Positions 13,901-28,800 of a DNA stretch of 64,000 nt are shown piece by piece. Below the pieces are notes generated by a model that saw nothing but the letters and a program-made list of their open reading frames with translations, ran no database searches and was not told where the DNA came from. The stretch lies in assembly GCA_009760855.2 (NCBI GenBank), contig WPIO01000119.1, forward strand, positions 676,001 through 740,000, given 5' to 3'. Numbering within the stretch: the first letter of the stretch is position 1; the number at the start of each line of letters is the position of its first letter. The position numbers and the translations under genes were made by a program. The DNA is from Cristatella mucedo (lineage: Eukaryota; Bryozoa; Phylactolaemata; Cristatellidae).

Positions 13901-16900
13901 CTATCCCTCTGTGGACTCACTTAACTGCGTCATAGTACTTCCGTTACGGAATACGAGGCTGTACCGTCTAAACCTATGACGGAAATGCTCCATCTTGTGA
14001 TGGACATTCTCACTTTCATTAGTAGATATAAAAGCCGTTGGGTCAGCTAACCTTTTACTTGACGAACATCGTGGGAGATTTTAGCAATCGCCAAAATAAA
14101 TATTTTCCTATCCGACGAGATTCTGACCGTGTACCTTTATATTTATGCTCTGCTACCCTTTCTATAAATGTTTAACAGACTTCTTTCTTTAAGGCCATGC
14201 AACAAAACCGGCATATCCAGAGCACCATCCACTTGGCCACCTTAGGCTCTTGTCATAATTATTCCCACCTTGATTTTTTTTAATAAGTTTATTTCATTTA
14301 AACTATGTAGCACTATGATGTCTACAACATTCTTAGGCATGCTGACCGAATTGTGTGAATACACTTAGTGTTTGCAGCTGATTCCTACAAGACCATAGCA
14401 TCAATCACAAGACGCGAAATAATATTTATTTGCTACTGTAGGTACAGGTCCGACCATCATGATTTCCTACACTTGTAAAATTCAAAACTTACTATAGTGA
14501 CCATCTTCTGGCTTAGGTAAAGTAATTCGGCCAACCTTATAGTCCAACGTGTACATCAGCCGGAGATCCTTTGCAGCTATGACCCTGTTTGCTGTTGGCA
14601 ACCATCGATACCCTGTTTCTAGGCGCAAATCCATTATTCACGAACACCTAGTCTGCGAACAGTTTCTTGAGAGTCAAGTAAACACGGTTGAACTCAGTAC
14701 CAACCAAGTATTTTTTCGACTAAAATTTCAGAATTGAGTATTAGGGCCACAATACTAGTGGTAATTGGTGTTCATGCAGCCACACTTGCTATGCTTTAAG
14801 CAATTCAAGGGTGTCAACAACACTCAACTGGTGTTGTGAGTTTTATCTCCACTTTTGCAGACCTGCAAACGTTTAGCATCAGATCACAGTATCTGCTCAC
14901 CAACCACTACAGGCATAGTGGTATCAGCTGGGCACTTGAATTTAAACTAAAGCATGTAACTGCTAATAGGCATTACATAACGATTTGGCTAGAGCATGTG
15001 ATGTCATTTAGGCATTTTGCGGTCAGCAGTAGTAGAACACAAGTCTTGATAGCTCAATATTAAGTGCATTGGACCTAGAAGTCAGAGGTGACCAATTTTA
15101 TTTCTTGCTGAAACATGTTGCGTTCATAATCTGAAGATTGACTGAGACTTGAGATACTTTGCTAGACACTGTGATACAGCTGCCACATCTAAAATGAGCA
15201 CTTGACGACTGGTTTTGTCTGCAATGTCTACAATACGATGTAGCTCGTTTACCCACAGTCTTTAATGCAATTCGACTTAATTCGACTTACCCGAGCTGTT
15301 TAAGGCCAGAGCACATTCTCGTGCTCTGGCCTTAAACAGCACGGGCCAGCCAGCATGTATATACATTAGAATATCGATACAGGTACCATTTCCATAAATT
15401 GCTTCCCATTACATTGGCTTTGGTGACAAATTAAAGCAGCCATGGTTCCACTAATTATCATGCAATTGTGCTTTGGATGGATGCTCTTGCAATGGCCTTC
15501 AACAGATTAGCCCAGTGATGCCCTCTATATTCCAATGGCTCTACAGCTGCCATTTACATAAACTTTGCAAACCTGTGGTTTTTATTCTTTATTACAGGCA
15601 GGAAGCCATGTTCAATGTTGCCGCACTTATCTTTGTGCTAGTGGGCATGCCTGTTCTCATGCTGTGGCCTTCTTTTGCCTGGCTATCCAGATTCCTAAAG
15701 TACTCATTTTGCAATACAGTTGCCATTGCAATTGTAGGCACTGGGCTACTTTGTTATTGACTCCGTGAAAACGAAAGGTTATCCCAATCAAGCCACTTCA
15801 CTTCATCAGATTTCTCGTCTGAGTTCTTGCGTACTAGCTTCCAATATCCCAGCTCAATGAGCAGTCTTACACTTCGGAGTGCTTTTTGTAATCGAAGCCT
15901 CAATTATGGAAAGCTTATTGTAAAAATGTCAGACTAATCTAATTTCGAATAGATAGGCTTGCTGGCTGGCCCGGCCACTGGACACTATACCTTGAGAAGG
16001 GTCAGGAACTGTGCCATGAAAGTTGGTTGGTGCATCCGGAACACGGTTTTCGGTATAGGGTATCAAAGCAGCAGCTGATTAGGCAGCCTGTGGAATTGGC
16101 AGCTACATCTCAGTTTGAAATATAGTTCTGACCAGGCCTTTATAGGATTATGCACATTCCCTAGGGCATGATATTCTTTGACACAGCCTGAATACTTGTT
16201 TTTCATCATGTTGAATGAAAACTGCTGTTTTGCTACGCTATTATGAAAATGGCAGGTGTTTAGCAGTTCGAGTATGCATGTAGGGAGGTTGGCTGGCTGG
16301 CCAGAGTCGTTGGTGGCTGTAGCATGAGTAGCCAACTCACTATGCCACGATATGTGCCGGTAAAGTCTGATTGCTGTTTTCTTTCATTTGAAATCAAAAC
16401 CGCAGTTGCAATCTAGTTTCCGTCTATTACAATGCTTACAATGGAAACGACAGCTGTGTTGCAGTTTGAAATTGCAGACATTTGTAAGCATTTGCTCGAG
16501 AGCCGGCAACTACAGTGACATTAAATTCAGGGGGTAAACCCGGATCACTGTTCTCTGTAATAGGGACCCCACGTCAAAGTTGTTTGAAGTTAATTGTTAA
16601 AATTGCAGTTGTTGCCCGTTTGTAATATTGGGATGTCGTAACTGGCTGGCCATAGAATGCAATAGCTTGGGCACGTTCAAGAGCACTATCATGACATTTT
16701 GTGGGTTAACCAGGTACTTGGATCACTAATATTTCCAATCATAACCATATTTGCTCGAACCTCCTGTGAAAAGGGCAGTCTGCTTACAATTTAGTTATTT
16801 ATAGTTGCCATCTGAGCTAGGCCACTGGAGGCCATGCAGCAATTGAATGGAATGTAGTGAGTATCTGCCTACTTTCAGCTACATAACATTGCTAAAATTC

Positions 16901-19900
16901 AGGCTTGTTTAGATATGGATACCACGCCGAAGTCGTTATATGCATTCGCGACATCCCGTCTCGACTTCTGCAACTCAATGCTTACTGGATTACCGGCATG
17001 TGCGACCAGGCAATTGCAGCTGGTGCAAAACTTGGCAGCTAGGCTTGTCATTCGCTGCGTCACAGTTGCCACATTACTCCACTTCTCGCCGACCTGCACT
17101 GGCTATCAGTCAAACAACGGGTCGACTTAAAGGTTTTTGTCGTTCACTTTTAGGTCACCTAATTCTTTGTCTCCAGCCTATCTCTCAGATTTACTCCCCC
17201 ACCAGGCTAAGCATCGTACCACCTGCTTTTCTGAAACCAACAGTTTACCAATACCTCGTTCAAAACATCAAATCTTTTCGAGACCGTGCATTTGGTTCGA
17301 ATGCTCACAAAACCTGAAACTCACTCCCGAATTGCGACAGAACATCCCCTGACTTGACCACAATTACAAAGAACTTAAAAAACACTTATTTTGGATAGCA
17401 TTTAGTGGGTCCCTGTGATTCGTCCTTCGTGTGCGTTTGCGTGCTGACACTGCGCATGCTGCTACTAACCACATTAGCATGATTACCCTGTGCATGTCAT
17501 CCCTAACCATGTTAATTATGTTGTTTATCAAGCATGACATTACTCACCATTCAATTTCATCTCCCTTTGCAGCAATTGTAAAGCGCCTAGATAGAGATCG
17601 AGTTCTCTGAGGGTGCTTTATCAACTGCATTATTATCAATAATATTATCATTTGATTTACATAATCTGGAATCAAATCGGCAGGATAGAGTTTACTGTGA
17701 ATCGGTAGCTGCATCGCAGAGTATCTCAGTACGACACACAACAGATCTCAGTTTTTTTTTCTCAATTGCCAGCTATTCAAGTTAGTATATGCAAAAATGC
17801 CACCGTGACCAGCAAGTGAGATTTTACATTTGTTTTGAGCTTTACTGAATTGGAAACAGGTTTTCTCATATTTGTGCATTGTGGTTGAGCATTTTGTAGT
17901 TGTGTGTAACACTAATAATTTGCACCGTTTTAAAACCTATTACGGGAAACTTTAGCTGGCATGGCAGCTCTATAGCATCTTCTGTTTCAGACTTGTAGGT
18001 GTAGGTTTTCTTTGCCCCTTTTGATATGAGCCCGTAAAAATGAAGTATTTTACCACGGCTAGGGTACCTTGCTATGTTGGATTATCAAAAATCTGCATAG
18101 TTGTGAGCGACAATAGCTAGGTAGCGTTCAAAATATTTGTAATATCAATCGTAAGCAGATCAGACCGGATGTGTGACCAGTTCTGGTTCATGGTCTTTTT
18201 TTGACGAACCATAAGCAAATATGGTTGTTGCTGCCTGTGCTTTGTTAATATTGAAACATTATTGAATCTTAGCTTTTAGTGGTATGATTGTGGTCTAAAT
18301 TTGATGACGCATTTGCTAAGTTTCGCTTGTTCTGAGTGTCTGAGCATCGTGGCTTGTTTTCAAATGGCTGTATCTATTACTACCTTACACGTGAAGGAGT
18401 TTCATGCTAATGTAGGATAAAGATGCCTAGAACACTTCATGCTCTCCCTGAATGTTCAAATACTCGTGAAAATCATGACCAGCAAAAGTATTAGATAAGT
18501 TAACAGCCTCATTCGTATAACGGCAGAAGAGCCTAACTGTCTTCACTATTGCTTGCAGTTGGGAATGAAGGATCGCCCACTGCAAGATTCGAACCCAAGA
18601 CCTCTTTCGTGATTAGCGAGCAGTTTACCTCATGGGCAATCACGACCCAGATAGCTTTGTTGAAAACTATGCATGTAGACCAGCCAATAACCGCTTATAA
18701 ACCGGTGCCAGACACTGGTTAGTTGGCCTGTTTTGTTTGAATATAAAAAAAACTTTGTGACCATATTTCCTTTGAAGTCAATATTTCTCCATGTATTCCA
18801 ATCCTACTAATTCCCCTGGTGATCGTCTGTTCTCCTTTAGATAGCTATCGTTTGAATTACTGAGTTCTACATAAGGTTTAGTCTGCTTTTTTGTAATCAC
18901 TACATTTCTCAAAGACTATTTAGACTTATACACTTCATGCATGCAGAAGCTCAGTTTCCTCTTTATGTATTTTTCGTACAACAATTCCTTCTCGCTACCT
19001 CATTCGGGAGGAGGTAATGAATTGCAAATACTAGCTCATATATGCTCCTCTCATTGCATGATGGTACTATTCCCGACTGAAAGCAGGTAGAATGATCAAA
19101 CACAGATTCGCTTAGGAAGCATCCTATGTTGATAGGAGTACATATTGGTGAATAACTGATTACTCGATAAACTGCTGGTAAACGAGCAATTACAAAAACG
19201 TGGAGAGTTTTTCCAAAACTACGTGTTAGTACTCGGAAAGTTAAACTGGTAAGCATTGAGTTACACAAGTACGGAACGATTGTAACGATTGCATATATAG
19301 TACTAATAAAATAAAGTTGTATAGCCTTATCCTAGGAATTTTACGCATGCTGTACAGGAATCCTGTTAGAGTGGTTAGTGCTAGCAAGCTCAATGTAAAC
19401 AAGCGTATCAAGGTTATAAGTGACATGCAGTGGGTCAGCCTGCTAATACGGTTAGCCGAAGAATGCACAGCATCAGCACTCATAAGCACACTAAGGACAA
19501 GTCACATAGGCCAATTAAATGCTGTGACAAATTGATGTGATTGCTTTTATATGTCGTTAAGTAAATGGTTGTTGCGATTTTAGTCAGGAGTGGTTTTAAA
19601 TCAGTTCATATTTCATTTTGCAGTATGAAAGTAAGTGTTGTGAAGGTCTTATTTCGTGTTGAAAAAGATTTTGTCCGAGTTCCAAATAACAGTGTATCGG
19701 CGTGAGACTGCTGTAGCTGAAGTGGCAGGTCAGGCAGCAGGAAATTGTAAACCATTGCTGTAAAGCATTGTAGATGCCAGTTTCCTTGTGTGGGAACTTC
19801 TGAGGAAAGATTGTAGAGGTCAGTTCCCCAGTCTGGGAGCTTCCGAGGAAAGACTTGATGTAAACTGTCTTTTAGTGCTATATATTGGTGAACAAATGAT

Positions 19901-22759
19901 GGCTCACAGCCTTCTTTTGCACATATGGACAAGTATGCTGCTTATTAGATTTGTATCTCTACCGAAAACCGGTTGAACTTTAAGTCAATCTCATGTTACC
20001 TAATTATTTTTCGGTTAAGGCATGACTGCTTGCGTAATTAGCTTTGTTTAACTGAGCCTCTGGTAATTGTTAAGCTCAGTTTTAAGCATGCATCTGCAGA
20101 CTTAGATCAGACCGTTGGCAGCTACTGCTAGCAATACTACTACTTTTGCTAGCAATGCAGTGGCTACTCTCAACTGGTCAAATAGTATTTGAGGAGTGGC
20201 CGTCATCTAATTTATAATTGGCACAATTTTTTCCGTAATGTGTAACCTGTTACGGCATGCTATTAAAGCATTTCTGATGTGCCGTATGCGTTTTTGCTGT
20301 TTTTGGAAGCCAATGGCATTGAAATGTCGGTGAGTTTTTAGATAACTAGTAGGCATGCTTAAAGGAAAGCTGTTTGTATTCGTAACCCTCGGCTGTGCAG
20401 ATAGTTACAAACATATTGATTCTAAGCTGAAAACTGTATGGCACAGCTATTTGTAGTTACGGAAGCAATGCTGTATTGTGCTCACTCCATCTTTCTTTTA
20501 CCTTCACAATCACTTATCCTTGCTTGTCATTGCAGTGTTGACCCTAGCACTACTTACAACTGGACCGTGAATGGTTTCCCACCATCCAATAACTATGTTG
20601 TGAATGGGGCTACTATGACACTACAAAATTATAGGTTTAGCCCTGGAATTTATACAGTAGGGCAATACGATGGCAACTATGAATGCACTGCCAAAAACTC
20701 ACAAGGCACTGCAGTCTCAAGTCCAGCTGATGTACGGGTTGGAGGTATGTAGCATTCTTTGCATAATCCTGCTTTTTCAGCTTTGAGAGGGATAAACAAT
20801 TTCTTATAGGTGTACACAATTCCTGGCAACACCAGTTATGCAGTTGGGTCTGTCCTAGATGTCTTATATACGTTTTATCATGCTTCCTGCTGAAATGGAC
20901 GAACTGCTATTTTGCTTTGACATTGAAGGTCATTGACGGTCACCATTGCCACCATGAGCTTGCATGTACACATTCTTGTCACAGTAATGAGTGATGAGCT
21001 GCTGGCCGTGTTGCAAGCTGAAGCTGTGTGTTTGGAAGCCGGGTTTCACTCTTTGATATCTTCTCAGGAGAGGCAGGTCACCTATACATGCTTGCCCTGC
21101 TTTTTCTAGTGTTGGCAGGTACACCATATGCTGTAATGCTATCCCTGAACCTAACTACAGCTGGGAATGTGCTTTTATGCAAGAGTTATTTCCTTTTCCT
21201 TGCACATTGCCATTGTTTGCTTAACATGTACTGTAGAAACTCAGTTCAAGACACCGGGTATTTACTTTTAGCGACCTCATTAGTCTTGGCTTAACAGTAC
21301 ATACGCATTTCACCATTATTAAGGACTGTGTTAATGAATTCAGACATTATTACTACACGAATAGCTATTGCGATTTCAACTCATAATAAAGATCATGTGC
21401 AACCGCATTCGCAGGAATCGATATCTTGAAACAAAGCAGCTTATTAAAGGTTGTCATAAAACCGCAACTTGTCTAATCTGCCAAGCATGTGACTTTAATT
21501 GTCAATTAATTTAATCAATTGCTAATTTAAAACATTTAATTAATTACTTTAGTTGTTTTTTGTGCTTTCCATTCTCGAATCACCCAAATCGTGTACAATC
21601 AGATAATTGTTTTGAACAGTCAGCATTATTAATGTTGCAGCATTTTATCACTGGTTTGACATGTTTTGTGAGTGTCGTGGTATTATATATGCAACTAATT
21701 TTTGTTTTTTTTCTAGCCTTTATAGGTACATATTTACCTACTAGTGCACCAGCAGCAGTACCAATGTCGTTCAGCCCTGGCTCCACTCTGATTCTGCCAT
21801 GCAACTCGAGCGGTCCTTTGACATACTTGCCTTCGATCTGGAGCCTTTCTCCAGCATTCGTCTGGTTTGGGACATTAATTAATGCTCCACCTGGTACCTT
21901 TGGACGTGTTGAACTTGTGTATACTCAGGACTCTCGCTATACCTTTAACGATTACGGTAAGCATTGTTTCATGCTATTCAAATCCTGAAATTACCGAGGA
22001 ACTAGACATGTATAGATAGGGTTATTGCTGTCTGTTTTTTGTCTTACATGGCCCCAGCTAAAACTATTTTTTCCTGACATATGAGTATTTTTTACTTTTA
22101 AAATCTCAATTAACTAAATTCTGAATTTGCAGAGATTAGTTACCCAACAAGTTGAATAATAAGAAATGTGTCTTCATTTTTATTCAAGCAATGCCACAAT
22201 GGCTAAGTGGTATGTAAGCTAGTGAGCGTTCGATGTATTTTTAATCCTATGCAGCTGCCGGTGTACTTCTGAAAGCCAACATACTCCATCTCAGGAATAG
22301 GAAAACTGAAAAATATAGTTTAGTTAGGACAGTCATGAAGGACATTGGTAGCCTTTACAAAAAAAGGAAAGAGTATCTGGAACTGCAGCAGAGAAGTTGC
22401 ATTAGGTTATTGCTGATGTGGGCTTCGATGTCTAGGACTAGCAGAGCTCTTGTGGCTAGCAGTCTGTATTCAATAGAAATAACCAGCTGACATTGGTCCA
22501 GCAATACAGCTAGATGTGAAGAAGCCAATCTACATATAGTCTTGGTAGGAGCTTGCTCTGTAACCTTCGATCAAACATGTGCCGTCGTAGCTCCTTCAGC
22601 TGGCTTAATTTCTTGAAAGTTTTGACCATCCTGCAGCTTTCCCACTGTCGGCTGGTTTCGCATTAGACTACTCAATAATGGAGGACAAAGGTCCGGTCTA
22701 GACCAAACAAGCTTCAAGCAGTCAAAGAGGACTCCTGTACAATGGGTCCATGATGATCA

Positions 22760-22805
<46 letters not shown>

Positions 22806-25800
22806 GCTCCAACAATTGGCTACCTGGAGAATAATAGTGTGTGCAGTTAGGGTATCATATTGAAATGCAGTTTAGTGACATTTACTAGCCACGTGTGTGT
22901 CGTAGCAAGGTGTAGCTAGTGCCCAAGGGAGAGTTCAGTTCTTTTCATTGCCTGCTAAGACTCTGATAGCCATTTCAATTGCCACTTGGGGCACATTTTT
23001 AAGTTGGTATATTCCATTAAGAAAAGTATTGTTCTGCCCTTAGTTGGTCGCCTAGCTTTGGTCATTTCTTGTTATGCATTCCTCACGACAACTGCATCCT
23101 TTCAATCTTAACTGACAAAATATCACATGGGTTGTTTCTTCCCTTGCTTGGCTAAAATAAATGAATACAATTCATCTGTATTGTGACCTGAGAGAACAAC
23201 ATTTTAATTCAAGTGCCTCACATATGCCACAGGGCTAGTGCTTACGACCTCGGCCTGACCTTGGTCGTCGGACATACATTGGTCGGGGCGAGCACCTCAA
23301 CCACTTGGCCAAACCAGTTCGGTAAAGGGGTTGCTTATATGCTCACCTCAGGAACAAGCTGTTCTATTGTATTATAAATATTAATAAATACTAGCTTATT
23401 TAACATCGTCGTATATATAGTGACAAAAGAGAATTTTTAGGGTTCGAACTTGGGACCGATGTTGTGAAAAGCAACTGCCTTACCTATGGTGCCATCATTG
23501 TTAAACATTTATTAACCTCAGTATGGCAGAATAGTCACCTGTTTTGTCTTAGGCTCTCCTGTCAAAATTGTATTTATGTAATTTATGTTGAGGCTATTCA
23601 GAAATCAGTTTTGTGCTCGCAGTGACAAAAGGGTTAATATGGATGCATCTATTTCGTTGGGCACTGCATTGATAGGTCGCGTTTAGGCAGTTGAGCATGA
23701 CTTTAGCATCTTTTGCCATTAGCAGCTTGTATTTGTAGTGATAGTATCCTTATTCGTAGGAGCGTTTGGGGATGGTAATTATTTTGCAGAATAAAACCTT
23801 GCAACCTGTTACTCTATTTTATGTAGACGTGAGTGATATGGGGTAAAAACAAGTAGAGGTTTATAATATAATTAATGAGCAGATATTGGGAATAGATGCA
23901 TTTTTGTGCAAAAATGCACACCTATATCCTCAAGCCCGGCTGTGGCTTTGCTTCTTCATATGTAGCTGAATATCGTAACGACTTTCAGATGGGTGGTGCT
24001 CTTAGCTCCTGTCTGGACAATAAGTAAGATATATCGTCGCTTTGTATAGAAGACTTGGTGGCCGAGTCCTGCTAGTTGGGTTAAAGCTGTTTCGTTTATT
24101 TCCCCAGTTACAATGCTTCTACTTGTTCTCTTGAGCTGCCCTTTCTTGCAGATCATATCGAGCTGTTCAGTGGAGCAACATCATAGTAACGTTCTTGCCC
24201 ATGTATCTTGCTGACTCGTGTAAGCTTTTATTACTTTTGAATGTTAGTTGATGTCAGTGGGCTACCCTGGGCTTTCGCAATACAGCTTAGGCTCTGATCT
24301 GTGTTTAAACTTGCTTCCATTGTTAGTCTTGGTAGAGTTACTGAAATTTTACATTGTGTAGCTCCTGCATGCCGTGCGAGAACTATAGTTATGTAACACG
24401 CTCTTGTTTCGAAAACTGAGATTTTCTTTGTATGTCCAGTCGGCCAGTGCCAATTATTTTGAAAGCAAAGCAAAACTATAAATTGTAATAGCCCTAGTAA
24501 ACTTCTCCAACCGATTTTTAATTTGTCTAATTTGCAGAAAGGTGAATATTTCGAAGCCATTTCTCGTTGTTCTATGCAAAACTACCAAGCTAAACAGGAG
24601 GTGCTTTTAAGATATAAAGCAAAGGCTTTGTTAAATTGCCTATTACCAATCTAGTTTGAGCCATAGACTCACTAGCCATTCAGTGTCAATTGTTCAATGT
24701 GGGCACTCAGAGCTGCCGAACCAACTGATTTTATGGCACATAATCTCCACCATTTGATATTGATGCTGCAGCTAGCAATGACAGTAAAAAGTAAGCGGTT
24801 CATCAGTCTCATCTATGTAGCCGCAGTCAAGCCTTTAAAATGGCATTCGGGTTATTAACCAGCCTTGTTTCTTTAGCCTCAGTCGTGCCTTAGAAGCGGC
24901 CTTTACTTGATTAAAAAGACTCACTATAGCAGTAGTCAAGGCTTTCTCTCAGCTTCAGCTGACGTTAATGAATTGCCCACTAATTCAGGATTACAACGTA
25001 CTTCTCTGTATTATAACTCACTCTATGTAATGAAGTGCAAGTAGGTCACCACTAGGCTAACACCTAGCTTCTGGTATTTTCTGAGATGTGTAGAACTTTG
25101 GAATTTGTCACTGGGTTTTTCCTAGTCCCGACTGTTCTATAAGACCGCACAATTAATGATGAAGCCAGTTGGCTATTGAATACTTCCCCCAAGTCGCTTA
25201 GGCTGTGAGTGCTGTATACAAAACTCTCCTGTGTAAAACGCATTCAGTCTTCGTGGAGTCTACAGACGGAGATGCCTTACATAAATGGACCGGGCACATT
25301 TATGCATTGGCAATCGTAGTAAACCCAGCAGTTTTTTTGGTGAACTGTCCTTGTTCCTGCTGCGTTTTTCAGCTTGGTATTCTAACTCGTAGCAGAAAAA
25401 CTGCAGTTCATGGAGTAAACCAGGAAGGCTTAGTATACTGTTTCAAATTACCTTAGTTGCTCTTTGAGGTGGAGGCCGAGGTTAAGTATGGAGGCTCGAG
25501 TCCTGTGGCATATATGTGAAGCACCTGAGTAGAGCATGAGTTCTCTTATAACATTGTTCAAATAAATTGTATTTATGTATGTATTTATCTCTGTCGGTAA
25601 CCCCACAAAAGCCTCAGAGACTTTGTGATTCTTATGCATGAGAGTTATCTGTAGCACTCTAAAAGCCTAAGTGGCAGTATGTATGCATTCGGTACCAATA
25701 TGACTTCATCTCAAACAACTAAGAGAATGCGAGGATAATTGCTGGGTCAGGGGAGCAGTGCAGGTAGTGAGTAGCAGGTAAATAGCAGCTCTAGGTGGTC

Positions 25801-28800
25801 GGAAGTATGGGCCGTAGTCGGCAGCAGGAGATCTGGGGCCATTTCATGGGAGATCTCCTTGTCAGAAACGGTCATGCACATGCTGCTTTGGCTATGACAC
25901 GAGCTTAATGAGCCGGCGATGTGCAATTTGGTTTGCAGAAATCCTTGCTACGTTTGAATTTTTTAATTATAATTATAATTCATTTGTATAGCGCCCCAAG
26001 AGAACCTATGTTCTATTCAGGCGCTTCACATATGCATCGGGCTCGAGCCGGCGACCTCAGACAGACCTTGGTCGGGGCAAGCACCTTAACCGCTGGGCCA
26101 AACCAGCTTGGTTTGAAAGCTTTATATGAGTGCTTAGTGTGGCAGAGCTAGTCGGGTAAAAGCTCGACAGTTTTTTCTTTAAGCAGGTGGTACGCTGTTG
26201 TGCAGGTAAATGAGCTAGTGCAAATGAGATGAGCTTACTTAGCTTGGTCATAATGCCAGTCAATCAGCAGTCAGGTTGGAGTAACTCAACTGTAATCTGA
26301 GATGGCAGAAGCCACGAACTAGTCCAGGACGCTTGGGTTGAATGACACCTGTAGTGTAAAGCTATATAGTTAGTGGCTGCTTAAATAGCTTCTGGAAGCA
26401 AGAGGCATCAATTCTCATCCCAGTGGAAGCTCCCCCCTGGAAGCACAGGTTGCCAATTTTTTGTTGTAAAATGCTGAATGACATCTGCCATGAAAATGAA
26501 TTAGGAAGAGAAGCTGTCTTGCCAAAAATTTATGTGCAAACAAGAGATTTTTACAATAAAAAACTTATACACGTAAATGTCTCCTATGTCCTGTATTTTT
26601 TTCTTAAGATTTTGCATTCATTTTTCAGTAGTTTCTATAGTCGAAAATAGTTTCTTAGTTACTCATCGCAGATTTCGATAACTTTCCTAATCTTGCACAA
26701 TGCAAGAGCACCTGTTGCATTTTCAGCTCTCGATATTTATGTATTTATAAGGCTGTTGCATGTGATCTGCCATGGTGCTAGATATTCTGAATTTTGTCGT
26801 TAAAACCGAATACAAACAGGTAAGCCCCGGTTAGTAACCTCTTGCCACATCCAATAATCGTTTATTCAGCCGTTGTGTAGCCCTGTAATCCGACTACCAG
26901 CTTTAAACCTTAATCATCTGTGTTGTTGCACTCGTTTGTAAAGATGATACCATGCATGTGATTAAGCTATGCTTATCTTGTAAAGCATTTGGGTAGAAGA
27001 ATTAAATATAGTGGTGCTAAACAGATGACTTTCGAATTCTTTTACGGTTTATTATAAGTTGTACTGTATCTTAAAAGGTTTTCATAAAGTCTTCGCACAA
27101 AACGCCACTTGTTTGGCCACCACTTTTAATTTTTTTATCTGTGAAAACTGCTAGCTTTTTCACAGAGCAATCACTATTTGCTCCCCTTTGTATTAGCTAG
27201 AGACGATTCTTGGCACTGATAAATAACTTAACTGATACGTGTTGTAGGTACATTATTCATTCGAAATAGCACAGCTGATCAGTTCAGCAGTTTTAAGTCT
27301 ATTTCTTGCTACATTAAAGAGAGTAGCTTTTCTTCTGAACTGGCAGTGGGGGTTTACAACATGCAACCATCTTCGACGCCTGGCACTCTAACCACTGCTC
27401 CCACTTTACTGTACAAGTCACCTGATTTGACTGTGCCCGAAGGAGCATCGTTTTTCCTCAGTTGCATATTTGATGAGTAAGTTTGCAAATGTGTGTTTTT
27501 GTGTGTAGATGTGCTTGTAGTAATGCATACACGTACTTTATAGTCTTGCTCTGCCCCTTAAGCTGACGTCTACCTGGTGCCGGCTTCCGGCTTTTAACGT
27601 AGCATATAGACACAATACGTAAATCATTTATGCGAAATATTTAATATATACATATCTGTCTCTCATTAAAAATGTTGCTGATGGTGCAAAAAAGTTAATA
27701 AGTTCGGTCATTCAGTGTTTGTAGTGAACTTTCTGATTTGCCCCTGCATAGTGTCAATTTGCCTCTTATTGGGCTCTGGTGCAATATTTAGCCAAGGGTA
27801 CTTGAGCCAGCAAAAAAGCTTATTACGAGTCGTAGCAGGATTAGAGTCAGACCTCGTACAGCACTCAAAACTGGTACAGCACTCAAAAATATGCTCTACG
27901 GGATTTAGATCAGGTGGCTGACTCGGCCAACTTACGACTCTGACCCGTGATTGAGCAAACATCTTTCGTCGGAGGCCTTTGCTGTGTGCTTGCGGTAATT
28001 GACTTTATGCCAAACATAATCATTCTTCAGGGGAGCTCTAGCTTTTGGAATTTCGGCATTTCTAAACAGTTCTATGTGCCAATGGTGGTCCATGTTTCCA
28101 TCAAAAACGTGCAGCACTACCACAGCAGAACAGCAAAGGCAAATACAAGCCAGGACACTGCTGCCATCGATTTTAACTGTTGGATAATAATAACAATAAT
28201 AATTCCCTTGATAAAGCGCCCTCAGAGAACTTAATCTCTCTCTCTAGGCGCTTTACATTTGCTTTAAAGTGAAATGCAGTTGAATGGTAAGTAAAATCAT
28301 GCTTGAAAAACAAACGAAATGAATAATATGGTTAGGGGTGACATGCAAAGGGTCAGCATGCAAATGTGGCTAGTGGCAGCATGCACAGTGTCAGCACGCA
28401 TAAGCACATCAAGGACGAATCACAGGGGCCCACTAAATGCTGTCCTAAATAGGTGTGTTTTTAGGTTCTTTTTAAATGTGGTCAGGTCAGGGGATGCTCT
28501 GATGCAGGTCGGGAGAGAGTTCCAGGCTTTGTGAGCATATGAACTAAATGCACGGTCTCCAAAGGATTTAAGGCTTGTACGAGGTATTTCTAGACTGTTG
28601 TATTCCGAAAAGCATGTGATACGATGCTGGCCTGATTGGGTGGTATATCTGACAGATAGGCTGGAGCCATAGAATGAAGGGACCTAAAAGAGAGGGACAA
28701 AACCTTGAAGTCAATCAGTTGCTTAACTGATAGCCAGTGCAGGTCGGCGAGAAGTGGAGTAATGTGGCAACTGCAAAGCTCACGACAGACAAGCCTAGCT

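Noticed and set aside
14437-14497. A third copy of exon 2 (GTAG/GTACAGGTCC...)
   Set aside because: The first few codons resemble exon 2B, but the frame hits a stop, there is no matching donor, and the flanks do not resemble the duplicated unit.
20438-20535. Upstream extension of exon 3 in the same frame, including the Ig-like text SLILACHCSVDPS
   Set aside because: It looks like an Ig B strand but is mostly the pyrimidine tract of the acceptor at 20535. The phase-2 acceptor fits exons 2A and 2B, which bring their own Cys, and the same exon border is used in Ig3. The alternative phase-1 acceptor at 20456 remains possible.
22330-22690. Possible old LINE fragment (AGCTCCTTCAGCTGG etc.)
   Set aside because: Some words resemble the complement of LINE-B coding sequence, but I could not follow an ordered alignment.
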